DNA of 24,643 nucleotides from CAYQTE01 sp964420285 (GTDB lineage: Bacteria; Planctomycetota; Phycisphaerae; Tepidisphaerales; Tepidisphaeraceae): positions 1 to 24,643 of the forward strand of contig CAYQTE010000070.1 in the NCBI GenBank assembly GCA_964420285.1. Reading direction: 5' to 3'. Shown in pieces: positions 7,394 to 15,462 of this stretch (positions within the stretch are counted from its first letter, which is position 1; each line of letters opens with the position of its first letter). Both the position numbers and the translations under genes were made by a program. The notes under the pieces are model-generated. The model saw only the letters and a list, made by a program, of their open reading frames with translations. It searched no databases and had not been told where the DNA came from.

Positions 7394-8410
7394 ATGGCGG
7401 ACTTGAAGTTGATCTACGAAGCGGATGCACCGTTGGACGCCCTCAAAGGCAAGACCGTTGCCATGCTGGGCTACGGGTCGCAGGGCCATGCCCATTCACT
7501 GAACCTGCGCGACAGCGGGATCAAAGTCATCGTGTCGGAACTCCCCAATACCAGCAACTACCGTCTGGCCGTGGAGCATGGTTTCCAACCCATGCCGGCC
7601 GATCAGGCGACCAAGGCCGCCGATCTGATCATCATGACGCTCCCCGATGAGGTTCAGCCGGCCGTGTACAACAAGAGCATCGGCGCCAACCTCCGCGCCG
7701 GGCAGACGCTGGGGGCCACGCACGGCTTCAATATCCATTTCAAGACGATCGTCCCGCCCAAAGATGTGAACGTGATCATGATCGCCCCCAAGGGGCCCGG
7801 CCACCTGGTGCGAAGCGAATTCGAAAAAGGCGGCGGCGTGCCATGTTTGCTGGCCGTACACCAGGATCCGACCGGCAGCGCCCGCCAGATCGGCCTGGCG
7901 TGGGCCCGTGGAATCGGCGGCGCGCGCTGCGGCATCATCGAAACCACGTTTAAGGACGAATGCGAAACCGACCTCTTCGGCGAGCAGGCCGTCCTGTGCG
8001 GCGGCCTCAGCGCCCTGATCAAGGCCGGTTTTGAAACCCTCACCGAGGCCGGCTATGCCCCGGAAATGGCGTACTTCGAGTGCGTCCACGAGGTGAAGCT
8101 GATCGTCGACCTGATCTACCAGGGCGGGCTGGATTACATGCGGTACTCGATCAGCAACACCGCCGAATATGGCGACCTGACGCGCGGCCCGCGGATCATC
8201 ACCCCGGCCGTGAAGGCGGAAATGAAGCGCATCCTGGGCGAGATCACCAGCGGCCAGTTCGCCAAGGAATGGCGGGCCGAATACGAAGGCGGCATGAAGA
8301 ACTTCAAGCGTCTTTACGAGGCCGACAACGCCCACCCGATGGAAATGATCGGCCGAAGATTGCGCAAGATGATGCCGTGGCTGAAGGCGAAGGAGCCGCC
8401 GAAGGGATGA
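7394..8410 (+). CDS. ilvC: Ketol-acid reductoisomerase, class I
   Basis: The protein has 338 residues, the class I length. It converts acetolactate (or acetohydroxybutyrate) to the dihydroxy acid, the second common step of valine, leucine and isoleucine synthesis in the cytosol. The Rossmann motif GYGSQG is at 26-31. The catalytic and metal ligands sit at the classical positions: His110 (ATHGFN), Asp193 and Glu197 (DLFGEQ), Glu229 and Glu233 (ECVHE), and Ser254. The ATG at 7394 follows AAGGAG with good spacing; the open frame before it is promoter sequence. ilvB and ilvN are not adjacent. The cofactor loop reads SELPNTSN (48-55): Glu49 is present and the usual phosphate-binding Arg is lacking, which suggests use of NADH rather than NADPH. 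Confidence 0.97.
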   Translation: MADLKLIYEADAPLDALKGKTVAMLGYGSQGHAHSLNLRDSGIKVIVSELPNTSNYRLAVEHGFQPMPADQATKAADLIIMTLPDEVQPAVYNKSIGANLRAGQTLGATHGFNIHFKTIVPPKDVNVIMIAPKGPGHLVRSEFEKGGGVPCLLAVHQDPTGSARQIGLAWARGIGGARCGIIETTFKDECETDLFGEQAVLCGGLSALIKAGFETLTEAGYAPEMAYFECVHEVKLIVDLIYQGGLDYMRYSISNTAEYGDLTRGPRIITPAVKAEMKRILGEITSGQFAKEWRAEYEGGMKNFKRLYEADNAHPMEMIGRRLRKMMPWLKAKEPPKG

Positions 8411-8688
8411 GCGATACACGGCCAGCGAGCGAAGCAAATAGAAGAGAGCGATCGAGGAAGCGGCCAGCAACGGCGAATTCCGGGAATCTTCGAGTACCTG
8501 CGTGATCGCGGTTTGTCGATGGCGTAACACATGCCGGTAATTGCTCATGCCGAGGGGCATCAGCCTCACGCGGCATCGAGTGATAGCTTAAGGCCCAAAT
8601 ACGAATTTCATTTCGACAGCGCCGAAACTGCCGGCATTGCCGACATGGCATCGCTTCGGGTACGTTGCATCACTGACCGGAGATCACC
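8411..8688. other. Intergenic region, ilvC to alpha/beta hydrolase
   Basis: I see no gene, RNA or convincing promoter in these 278 bases. A small hairpin ATGCC-GAGG-GGCAT (8549-8562) has no T-rich tail. Frames that cross this stretch have no recognisable protein content. An ilvC terminator could not be identified. Confidence 0.3.
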
Positions 8689-9486
8689 ATGCCAACCGCG
8701 ACCATCGGTTCGACGACGATTCATTACCAGCAGCAAGGCACCGGGCGGGCGGTGGTGTTTTTGCATGGATATCCGCTGGACAGCCGGATTTGGGATCAGC
8801 AGGTCAAAGGCTTGTCGGCGGTGGCGCGGGTGATCGCACCCGATCTGCCGGGGTTTGGCAAATCGCTACCGCCGGTGCGGTTTACGGTTGAGTCGATGGC
8901 GGACACGGTGCATGACTTGCTTGTGGGGATTGGGGCGTTGCCGTGCGTGCTGGGCGGCTTGTCGATGGGCGGATATATCGCGCTGGCCTTTGCGCGGAAA
9001 TATCGCAAGGACATGGCGGGATTGATGCTCATCGACACCCGCGCTGACGCCGACAGCGATCAGGCCAGGGTGGCACGCAACAAGTCGATCGAGCTGGTTC
9101 GCTCGGCCGGGGCGGAGGCGATCGCCGATCAGATGTTGCCCAAGCTTCTTGGCGATGCCACACGATCGAAGCGTCCTGATATCGTGAACCGGCTGAACGA
9201 CATTCTCAGTGAGTGTCATCCACTGACCATCGAATACGCGCTGGGTGCCCTGCGGGATCGTCTTGACCAGACGCTGTTCCTCCCCAACATAGACGTGCCC
9301 ACCCTGGTCGTCGTCGGCCAGCATGACGCGATTACGCCGCCCGCCGTTGCCCAGGGGATGCGCGATGCGATCCCCGGCGCGATTTTGGCCGTGATCGCCG
9401 GCGCCGGGCACATGCCGCCGATGGAGCAGCCGGCGCTGTTCAATGAGGCGGTTGCCGGGTTTCTTCGCACGGTGCAGGCGAAATAG
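8689..9486 (+). CDS. Alpha/beta-fold hydrolase
   Basis: The protein has 265 residues with the full catalytic set of the AB_hydrolase_1 family: oxyanion motif HGYP (26-29), nucleophile Ser92 in GLSMGGY, acid Asp213 (GQHDAITPP) and His241 (AGHMPPMEQP). No signal peptide is present, so it is probably cytosolic. GGAG lies a few bases before the ATG. Relatives include 3-oxoadipate enol-lactonases, haloperoxidase-like esterases and other carboxylic-ester hydrolases; the sequence does not decide between them. It appears to be a single-gene unit, closed by an intrinsic terminator at 9577-9598. Confidence 0.88.
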   Translation: MPTATIGSTTIHYQQQGTGRAVVFLHGYPLDSRIWDQQVKGLSAVARVIAPDLPGFGKSLPPVRFTVESMADTVHDLLVGIGALPCVLGGLSMGGYIALAFARKYRKDMAGLMLIDTRADADSDQARVARNKSIELVRSAGAEAIADQMLPKLLGDATRSKRPDIVNRLNDILSECHPLTIEYALGALRDRLDQTLFLPNIDVPTLVVVGQHDAITPPAVAQGMRDAIPGAILAVIAGAGHMPPMEQPALFNEAVAGFLRTVQAK

Positions 9487-9576
9487 CACGGGCGGCCGGC
9501 TCGCAAGAAACGCGCAATTGCCGCCGAACCGCCGGGCGATAATTGCCGTGCGCCCCGTCCGGAAATCATTTCGTCC

Positions 9577-9598
9577 GCCGGCGAACCGGCTTTTCTTT
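9577..9598 (+). terminator. Rho-independent terminator after the alpha/beta hydrolase gene
   Basis: A stem GCCGG-CGAA-CCGGC (9577-9590) is followed at once by TTTTCTTT. The CGAA tetraloop and the T-rich tail fit an intrinsic terminator on the plus strand. It separates the hydrolase from the downstream sigma-factor gene. Confidence 0.7.
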
Positions 9599-9717
9599 GG
9601 ATTCCGCTTAAGTCGTGGACAATTTTCTGCCGATGGGTGCAAGTGCTTCGCAATTTGCATGACGCCACGACGTGCATCGTCGCCGTACGCGGCGAGTCTG
9701 GGACACGCGGAGGAACC

Positions 9718-10479
9718 ATGGACCCACGAAAACGGCTGGATCGAATCTGGCAGTGGTATAGGCACCGGCCGTCGGCTCGACTGCGGGAAGTGCTGGTCGA
9801 ACATTATTGGAAGCTGCTCCGCGGCGAAGCCCGCCGCGTCCACAGGCGGCTTCCGTCGTCGGTCGACGTCGACGATCTGATCGCCGACGGCGCACTGGGA
9901 TTGCTGGACGCCATCGATAAATTCGATCCGGCACAATCCCAATTCCAAACCTTCGGCCGGGTGAAGATCCGCAGCGCCATCCTGGACGGCCTGCGTGGGC
10001 GCGATCCGATTTCCCGATCCACGCGGAAAGCCATGCGCGACATGGAAACCGCCGCGGATCGCATCCGCGCGGCTACGGGCGCGAATCCCACGCCACAGGA
10101 AATCGCGGATCATCTGCACGTTCCATTGGCCACGTACATGCGGCACGCCGGTGAAGCCAGGCGAGCCAACACGTGTTCACTGTCCGGCGGCCGTGGCGAC
10201 GAAGAACACCCGACGAGCCACATTGCGCCCGACGCCCTGCCCGACAAGCGGCAATGCGATCCGTCGCGGATCGCGCTGCGGAACGCGATTCGTGAGACGC
10301 TCGTCAATGGCTTTTCGCCGGCCGAACGGCTGGTCACGATCCTCTACTATTACGAGGAATTGACCATGAAAGAGATCGGGCACACGCTGGATCTGTCGGA
10401 ATCCCGCGTCTCGCAGATGCACAAGTCGATCCTCGCGCGGTTGAAATCGAGGTTTGATCAGACGCAACTTGGCGAATGA
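9718..10479 (+). CDS. FliA/WhiG-type sigma factor (sigma-28 class)
   Basis: The protein has 253 residues and contains regions 2, 3 and 4, unlike the ECF factor at the left end. Region 2 (about 25-95) includes VDVDDLIADGALGLLDAIDKFD and FQTFGRVKIRSAILDGLR; region 3 (about 98-148) includes the TPQEIADHLHVP helix-turn-helix; region 4 (about 185-245) includes LTMKEIGHTLDLSESRVSQM. The long stretch between regions 3 and 4 (about 150-180) is poorly conserved. The ATG at 9718 follows GGAGG (9709-9713) ideally; the frame is open upstream, but without sigma-like sequence. Family members direct flagellar, motility or developmental genes. No flagellar operon and no FlgM-like anti-sigma gene is beside it, so its regulon is open. 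Confidence 0.9.
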   Translation: MDPRKRLDRIWQWYRHRPSARLREVLVEHYWKLLRGEARRVHRRLPSSVDVDDLIADGALGLLDAIDKFDPAQSQFQTFGRVKIRSAILDGLRGRDPISRSTRKAMRDMETAADRIRAATGANPTPQEIADHLHVPLATYMRHAGEARRANTCSLSGGRGDEEHPTSHIAPDALPDKRQCDPSRIALRNAIRETLVNGFSPAERLVTILYYYEELTMKEIGHTLDLSESRVSQMHKSILARLKSRFDQTQLGE

Positions 10480-10720
10480 AACTCCAGAAGGGGCTGGTCT
10501 CACGTCGCCAACGCTGCGCCTCCGCCGCCTCATCAAACCGGATCACAAACGGTTTGCACGGCGAGGCGATTTGGATATAGTGCCGGCTGCCACGTTTGTC
10601 ACGGTGATTGGTGGGCCAGAAGGCGGATCGGTGGCTCCTTTCGTCTTCGCTCCATTGCAATCGACGGGCCAGAACGGCGGGCCGATATGTCTCTCATCTC
10701 TTTGCAGAAAGGCGATAATC
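10480..10720 (+). promoter_or_regulatory. Putative promoter with an inverted repeat over the -35 box
   Basis: TTGCAC (10554-10559) and TATAGT (10576-10581), spaced by 16 bases, form a fair sigma-70 promoter for the downstream beta-galactosidase-like gene, with a leader of about 130 bases. An inverted repeat CAAACCG (10534-10540) / CGGTTTG (10550-10556) overlaps the -35 box and looks like an operator for a dimeric regulator. Nothing else in the 241 bases looks coding, and no terminator with a T tail was found for the sigma gene. Confidence 0.45.
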
Positions 10721-12640
10721 ATGAGGCTGGCAACACGACCATTTTGGATCAGGTTGGCGTGCGCGATCGCGCTCCTGTGCGCCACCGCCCAGACGCGGGC
10801 CCAAATGTCCGCAAGTTCCGACATTCCCCATCTGGAACAGCGCAACGGCATGACCAAGCTGATCGTGGACGGCAATCCGTTCATCTGCGTGGCTGGTGAA
10901 CTGGCCAATTCCAGTTCCTCCGACGTCGAGACGATGAAGGCGACCTTCCCTCGCCTGGCCAAGTGCAATCTCAACACGGTTTTGAGCGTAGTCTCCTGGG
11001 ATCTGATCGAGCCGCAGGAAGGCAAGTTCGATTTCTGGATGGTCGACTATCAGATCGAAGCCGCCAAGGCCAGCGATCTGCGCCTCATCTTCCTCTGGAT
11101 GGCAAGCTGGAAGAACGGCATGTCGCACTATGAGCCGGCATGGGTCAAGGCCGATCAGACCCGATTCCCGCGCGTCATGAACAAGGACGGTAACACGCTG
11201 GAGGTTCTCTCGACGCTGGGCGACGCCACTCGAGATGCCGACGCCGCCGCGTTCGCCGCCGTCATGCGCCACATCCGCGAGGTCGACACCACTCACCGCG
11301 TCATAGCCATCCAGTTGGAAAACGAAGTGGGCGTGCTGGGCAGCACGCGTGATTTCTCACCGGCCGCCAATGCCGCCTACAACGGGCCGGTGCCCAGGCA
11401 GTTGACCGATTATCTTCAGCAACACAAGGACACCCTGCGCCCGGAGATGAAAAAGATCTGGGACGCCGCCGGTGACAAGACCAGCGGCACGTGGGAGGAA
11501 GTCTTCGGAAAGAACGTCCAGAACCCTGAAAAGCCGATAGCGGCCAACACCGTGCAGCGGCCGGTCCGGCCGGCCGACATGGAGCTGTACAATCACACCG
11601 ACGAGATTTTCCAGGCGTGGGAATATGCCCAATACATGGGCTACGTGGGCGCGCAGGGCAAAAAGGAACTGGCGTTGCCGATCTACGCCAACAACTGGCT
11701 GGTGCAGCCGAGCGATCGCGGCCCGGGCGACTATCCCAGCGGCGGCCCGCAACCGCTGGTGCATGACATCTGGCGAGCCGGCGCGCCGGCCATCGATATC
11801 CTGGCGCCGGATATTTACCTGACGCCGTTCGATGGGATCATGAAGGACTTTGCCCGCAACGGCAACCCCGCGTGGACACCCGAGACGCATGCCGATGCGA
11901 ACAATTTCTGGACCGCCTATACGCAACTCAACGCCCTGTGCTGCTCGGTCATGGGAATCGACGAAGCCAGGAACTCCGTTCCCGACGGCCCGTTTGCCCG
12001 CACCGACGGCTTCATTAACTCCATCAGCGGCGCCATCGCCGAGGCACAGGGACCAAATCTCGCCGACAACATCAAGCTGATCACGCTCCAGGCGGGGCAG
12101 AATCCGGGCAAGGTCGAAATGGGCAACTATGTCTTCGACTTCACACCACCGGCAGGCCGCGGCGGTGGCGGCGCTGCTGGTCGCGCGGGACGCGGACCTC
12201 GAGCCGGGCGCGGCGCTGGCGGAGCCACTCCACCGCAGGACGCTGCGACCCCGGCCGCACCTTCGGCCAGTTCCGCGCTATTGCTTCCCTTCCTCAACAA
12301 CCCCTTCGTGCTGATCATCCATACGGCACCGGATGTGTACTACTTTGCCACCAACGGCAATTACCCCTTCATCGTTTCCCCCAAGGCCCCCAGCGACAAC
12401 ACGGCCGCCCCCGCCACCATCGATCGCGGCTTCTTCAAGGATGGGAAATGGGTTCTCTCGCACCGTCTCAACGGCGATGACATCATGGGACGCGGCTACG
12501 ACATCTCCGGCGCTGCCGATAACCACCAGGCCGGCACGCAGGTTCCCCTCAGCGCCACCGGCCGCGGCGCTGCGGCGGCGACTCCCGGCCAGCCAGTGGC
12601 GCCGGCGGTCTTCCGCGTGCTGTTCTATCAATATCATTGA
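10721..12640 (+). CDS. Secreted beta-galactosidase-like glycoside hydrolase (GH35/DUF5597 type)
   Basis: The protein has 639 residues from the ATG at 10721, preceded by AAAGG. A signal peptide covers residues 1-27 (TRA-Q end). A TIM-barrel follows, starting with the substrate-site strand FICVAGELANSS (54-65). Motif QLENE (198-202) supplies the acid/base Glu202, and NPAWTPETH (382-390) lines up with the NPLFIPEAR nucleophile motif of DUF5597 enzymes, giving Glu388. The C-terminal DUF5597-like beta domain contains KWVLSHRLNGDD and is interrupted by a Gly/Arg/Ala-rich tract (about 477-518). Such enzymes remove terminal beta-galactosyl residues from plant oligosaccharides. It could work with the GH28 enzyme on pectin side chains, although other genes lie between. 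Family assignment is from motifs only. Confidence 0.85.
   Translation: MRLATRPFWIRLACAIALLCATAQTRAQMSASSDIPHLEQRNGMTKLIVDGNPFICVAGELANSSSSDVETMKATFPRLAKCNLNTVLSVVSWDLIEPQEGKFDFWMVDYQIEAAKASDLRLIFLWMASWKNGMSHYEPAWVKADQTRFPRVMNKDGNTLEVLSTLGDATRDADAAAFAAVMRHIREVDTTHRVIAIQLENEVGVLGSTRDFSPAANAAYNGPVPRQLTDYLQQHKDTLRPEMKKIWDAAGDKTSGTWEEVFGKNVQNPEKPIAANTVQRPVRPADMELYNHTDEIFQAWEYAQYMGYVGAQGKKELALPIYANNWLVQPSDRGPGDYPSGGPQPLVHDIWRAGAPAIDILAPDIYLTPFDGIMKDFARNGNPAWTPETHADANNFWTAYTQLNALCCSVMGIDEARNSVPDGPFARTDGFINSISGAIAEAQGPNLADNIKLITLQAGQNPGKVEMGNYVFDFTPPAGRGGGGAAGRAGRGPRAGRGAGGATPPQDAATPAAPSASSALLLPFLNNPFVLIIHTAPDVYYFATNGNYPFIVSPKAPSDNTAAPATIDRGFFKDGKWVLSHRLNGDDIMGRGYDISGAADNHQAGTQVPLSATGRGAAAATPGQPVAPAVFRVLFYQYH
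12149..12274 (+). other. Low-complexity Gly/Arg/Ala/Pro insert in the GH35/DUF5597 protein
   Basis: About 42 residues rich in AGRG units and then Ala/Pro/Ser lie between the strands YVFDFTPP and LLLPFLNNPF of the DUF5597 domain. A second small GRG-Ala patch occurs near residues 614-622. Composition matches the insert of the GH28 enzyme at 1403-1645. Confidence 0.65.
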
Positions 12641-12682
12641 CAGCCACAGACGAGAGTCTGCGGCCAGTCGGCTTGGCAGGCA

Positions 12683-12735
12683 GGGCGCCGCGGCAGAGAC
12701 GAGAATCGTCTTCGCCGCGGCGCCCGCTGTGTTTT
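12683..12735 (+). terminator. Long hairpin terminator between convergent genes
   Basis: GGGCGCCGCGGC (12683-12694) pairs perfectly with GCCGCGGCGCCC (12714-12725). The stem continues, after one A-C mismatch, through a G-T wobble and an A-T pair to GACGA/TCGTC with a GAA loop, about 20 paired positions in all. On the plus strand it is followed by GTGTTTTC, so it best terminates the upstream glycosidase gene. It may also block read-through from the convergent RTX gene, but the minus-strand side has no T run. Confidence 0.8.
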
Positions 12736-15230
12736 CACACGACCTTGAATCCCACGGTCGGGTTGCTCGGATCGCTGCCCCCAAGCAGGATAGTAATGGT
12801 CGCCTGCACCGTATAGGCGCCGTCCGTCTCCTGGCCGGGCGACATCACCCTGGTAAACACATCGTTGAACTTTCCCGTGTCGAGGTTTTCCAGGGCGATG
12901 GTCAGATACGCCGGCCCGTCGCCACCGGCTGGCGTGTACCAATCGGAAGCGGCCGTCACCGTCGTCGTGCCGGACCAAGCATGGGCCGTCCATGAGTCGT
13001 ACAGGTCCACCGTTGTGATTTCCTGGCCGCCTGCGCTGGTATCGTCCCCGCTCCAATTCAGGTAGGGGCCGCCGTCATAGTTGTATCCCGCCGACGTGCC
13101 CAGGAACGTCGTGTTGCTGTCCAGGTCGCTCTGGTCCTGCGGCCAGTCGTAGCGGACGTACAGTTCGTTCTCCTTCAGAAGCAGACCCTGTGGCAGAGTG
13201 GCGGTTTCCGGCCCGTCTTCCTCAACAAAATACGCCGGCGGGTTATTAGTGTCGTGATCGACGTTGATGCCCGGGATATCCCCCACGGTGTTGTTGGTTG
13301 ACTGAAGCAGCGTTGTCCAGGTGCTGATCGCATGATTGGCTGCGAAACCCGCCTTGACCACCTGTGTATAGCCCAGGTAGGCGGCGGCGCCGTCGTCCAC
13401 GAACGCGTTGGCCATAGTGTCGTCGTAGGCGCTGTTGCAGCAGTTGGCCAGGACAATCGTACCGTTCATTTGGCCGCCGTACGCCGTGATGTACGACGGC
13501 GTGATGACGTAGTAATCGTTCAGGATCACAATCTGTTCGTTCAACATCGCCCAGATGTTCGTGAGTGAAGTAGTCACCGACGGTGCTATCGACGTGTAGA
13601 ACCCTTCGCCGCCGCCCGGCAATTTGTCGCCGTGGCCGTACAGTTCGATGGCGTCATACTGGCCAAGGTTCGTAAAGTCGCTGAACGTCACGTTCTGATT
13701 GGTGTGGTAGGTGACGGTGTATCCCGCATTGGCGAACTGCGATTCGATCGCGGCACTGGGATCCCACTGCGAGAGCGAGGAGGCAAACGGCGAAAGAACC
13801 AGTACCTGCATGGTCGGGTCCGGCGTCGCGTCGGCCGGCGCCATGGTCTGGCCCGCCGCCGCGGTCACCGCCACCGTCGGCGCTGATTCGCCCGGCGCCG
13901 CCGGCGAGGACAGCGCACCGACGCCCACCGACAGCGTGTCGGTCAGCTCGGCGGTATCGACGCCCTCGGTAATGCCGTCAAGCGTCTTCCACGTGATCGT
14001 CGTGTCCGAAACCTGCACGCTTCCCGGCTGCACGTTGTTATCACTGGTCAGCGATGCCTGAACGGCCGCAATAGCGGCCTGCGAACTGCCACCGCTGGCC
14101 AGCACGTTCTGCGCCACCGCCGTTTGACTTGACGCGTCCGTTGTGTCCGTCTGCACCTGAGCCTGTGACGGTGCGGCCGCCACTGTTATCGAAATGGACG
14201 TGGTCTTGAATACCGCCCCCGACGACGCATCCGTGACCTGGACGTCATAGTAAATCGTCCCCGGCGATGCGTAGTTCAGCACGTTGGACCCGCTGTAGAT
14301 CCCGTCCCCGGCCTTCACGTCCTGATTGGCAGCGCTGCCGTCATCGGCAAGCTGCACCAACTCGCCAATTTCGTTTCCAGAGGCGTCCACCTGGTGGACC
14401 TGCACAATTGTCCCGGCCGGTGGGCTCAGCAGCGTCGCGTGGAAAATCGCCGGCTGTGATTGTCCAACCACGGCCGCGCTCATGTCCGAAGAAAGCCAAC
14501 CCTGGACGACGTCCTGCACGTCGCTCATTGAATTGCGATTCCCCGCCGCCACTTGTGCGCCGTTGGTGCCGACGCCGCCGTTGAGATAATCCGAAGTTGC
14601 ATTGGGCACCTGGAACATGTCGTTGCCCGGGCCGCCATACATCGTGTCCGGGCCAACGCCGCCGGCGAGATAGTCATCGCCCTTGGCGCCGCGAAGCAGA
14701 TTCGATCCCTGGCCGCCGAACAAACTGTCGTTGCCCACGCCGCCGGCCAACGTGTCGTTGCCCTGGCCGCCGCGCATCGAATCGTCGCCTGGTCCGCCAA
14801 AGAGGCTGTCATTGCCCGCGCCGCCGCAGAGCGTGTCGTTGCCGCTGCCGCCCATGATTGTGTCGTCACCCGCCCCGCCCTGCGCGCTCACCGCGGGCAC
14901 GTTGGGGCCCACGGTAATCATGTCGTTGCCCGCAAGCCCCTGGATATCGATGGCCGTGATCTGCGATTGATCAAACCCCTGCGACGCCGTCCCATTCATC
15001 GTCACGACGACGTTTGTCCCATCGCTTGTCAGGGCGATCGTGTCGTTGCCGGCGGTTCCAACAACTGACAACACTCCGGCCGAAAACGTCACACCCGACA
15101 ACAGGCATCGCGACTCCAGCCGCTCCAGCATCGCCCCCGCCGCGGCCGCAATTGCCTTTTGCCCGACCGGCCGTTTCGAAGCGCGAGACGACTTGAGTAC
15201 CCCAAACGCGACGTGACGGCGATTCCACAT
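12735..15230 (-). CDS. LEPR-XLL/RTX surface protein with a predicted clan-CD cysteine peptidase domain
   Basis: The protein has 831 residues from the ATG at 15230, preceded by GGAGG 10 bases upstream. The N-terminal LERLESRCLLS (35-45) is the planctomycete LEPR-XLL export-linked motif. About ten RTX nonapeptides (GGxGxDxLx, about 97-205) would bind calcium. An Ig-like segment (255-350) contains the GDGIYSGS motif. Residues 474-685 look like a caspase/gingipain (clan CD) fold: a hydrophobic strand leading to His533 (ELYGHGD), and a second leading to Cys597 (TIVLANCCNS), followed by Asp-rich DDTMANAF and GAAAYLGY. A C-terminal beta domain (690-831) begins VRYDWPQDQSDLDS. It is probably exported to the cell surface or medium. 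The peptidase call rests on motif layout only and could instead be an inactive relative. Confidence 0.8.
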   Translation of the reverse strand: MWNRRHVAFGVLKSSRASKRPVGQKAIAAAAGAMLERLESRCLLSGVTFSAGVLSVVGTAGNDTIALTSDGTNVVVTMNGTASQGFDQSQITAIDIQGLAGNDMITVGPNVPAVSAQGGAGDDTIMGGSGNDTLCGGAGNDSLFGGPGDDSMRGGQGNDTLAGGVGNDSLFGGQGSNLLRGAKGDDYLAGGVGPDTMYGGPGNDMFQVPNATSDYLNGGVGTNGAQVAAGNRNSMSDVQDVVQGWLSSDMSAAVVGQSQPAIFHATLLSPPAGTIVQVHQVDASGNEIGELVQLADDGSAANQDVKAGDGIYSGSNVLNYASPGTIYYDVQVTDASSGAVFKTTSISITVAAAPSQAQVQTDTTDASSQTAVAQNVLASGGSSQAAIAAVQASLTSDNNVQPGSVQVSDTTITWKTLDGITEGVDTAELTDTLSVGVGALSSPAAPGESAPTVAVTAAAGQTMAPADATPDPTMQVLVLSPFASSLSQWDPSAAIESQFANAGYTVTYHTNQNVTFSDFTNLGQYDAIELYGHGDKLPGGGEGFYTSIAPSVTTSLTNIWAMLNEQIVILNDYYVITPSYITAYGGQMNGTIVLANCCNSAYDDTMANAFVDDGAAAYLGYTQVVKAGFAANHAISTWTTLLQSTNNTVGDIPGINVDHDTNNPPAYFVEEDGPETATLPQGLLLKENELYVRYDWPQDQSDLDSNTTFLGTSAGYNYDGGPYLNWSGDDTSAGGQEITTVDLYDSWTAHAWSGTTTVTAASDWYTPAGGDGPAYLTIALENLDTGKFNDVFTRVMSPGQETDGAYTVQATITILLGGSDPSNPTVGFKVV
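14616..14942 (-). repeat. RTX nonapeptide repeat array (27-bp DNA period)
   Basis: About ten units of the GGxGxDxLx type are encoded in tandem, giving a degenerate 27-base DNA period. The family binds calcium in a parallel beta-roll. Asp/Asn at the ligand positions is well kept except in the unit GGQGSNLLR. Confidence 0.85.
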
Positions 15231-15333
15231 AGTAGCAGATCCTCCGGCCGTGACGGCCATTGAACACTCGTGCGTCGAAATGCAAGCGGGCCGCCTCGTC
15301 AGGAACCTGGCGAAAACGCGCGCCCGAGAATGA

Positions 15334-15398
15334 CGTGCCCGAGGCACGGCCTGATCTGACGCAAGATTAGAATATACACCAAAAACCGCCTGCTGCAA
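15334..15398 (-). promoter_or_regulatory. Putative promoter and leader hairpin of the RTX gene
   Basis: On the minus strand TTGCAG (15398-15393) and TATATT (15376-15371) are spaced by 16 bases, a fair sigma-70 promoter about 140 bases before the start codon. A 6-bp hairpin CGTGCC-CGA-GGCACG (15334-15348) lies in the resulting leader. The role of the long leader is unknown. Confidence 0.45.
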
Positions 15399-15419
15399 TC
15401 AGCGGTGCTGCATAATTGT

Positions 15420-15459
15420 TCTTGCCGCATGGATACGTACAACCCGTTAAGCGGCAAGA
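15420..15459 (-). terminator. Inverted repeat just after the YkgJ-like gene
   Basis: TCTTGCCGC (15420-15428) and GCGGCAAGA (15451-15459) form a 9-bp stem with a 22-base loop, starting 3 bases after the stop codon on the minus strand. There is no T run, so it may be a terminator acting with Rho, a transcript-end stabiliser or an operator for the downstream RTX gene. Confidence 0.4.
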
Positions 15460-15462
15460 TAT

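Noticed and set aside
7496..8569. 357-codon minus-strand frame
   Set aside because: Antisense to ilvC, whose identity is certain.
9533..9546. FliA-type -10 (GGCGATAAT-like) before the sigma-28 class gene
   Set aside because: No matching TAAA -35 at the proper spacing, and it lies upstream of a terminator.
8866..10146. 426-codon minus-strand frame
   Set aside because: Runs across two real plus-strand genes and the intrinsic terminator between them, and shows no recognisable domain.
10711..10723. Second GGCGATAAT word just before the beta-galactosidase-like start
   Set aside because: It is too close to the ATG to be a promoter with a ribosome site, and no -35 was seen.
14553..15068. 171-codon plus-strand frame rich in Ala/Val
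   Set aside because: Antisense of the RTX repeats; the repeated composition comes from the 27-base period.
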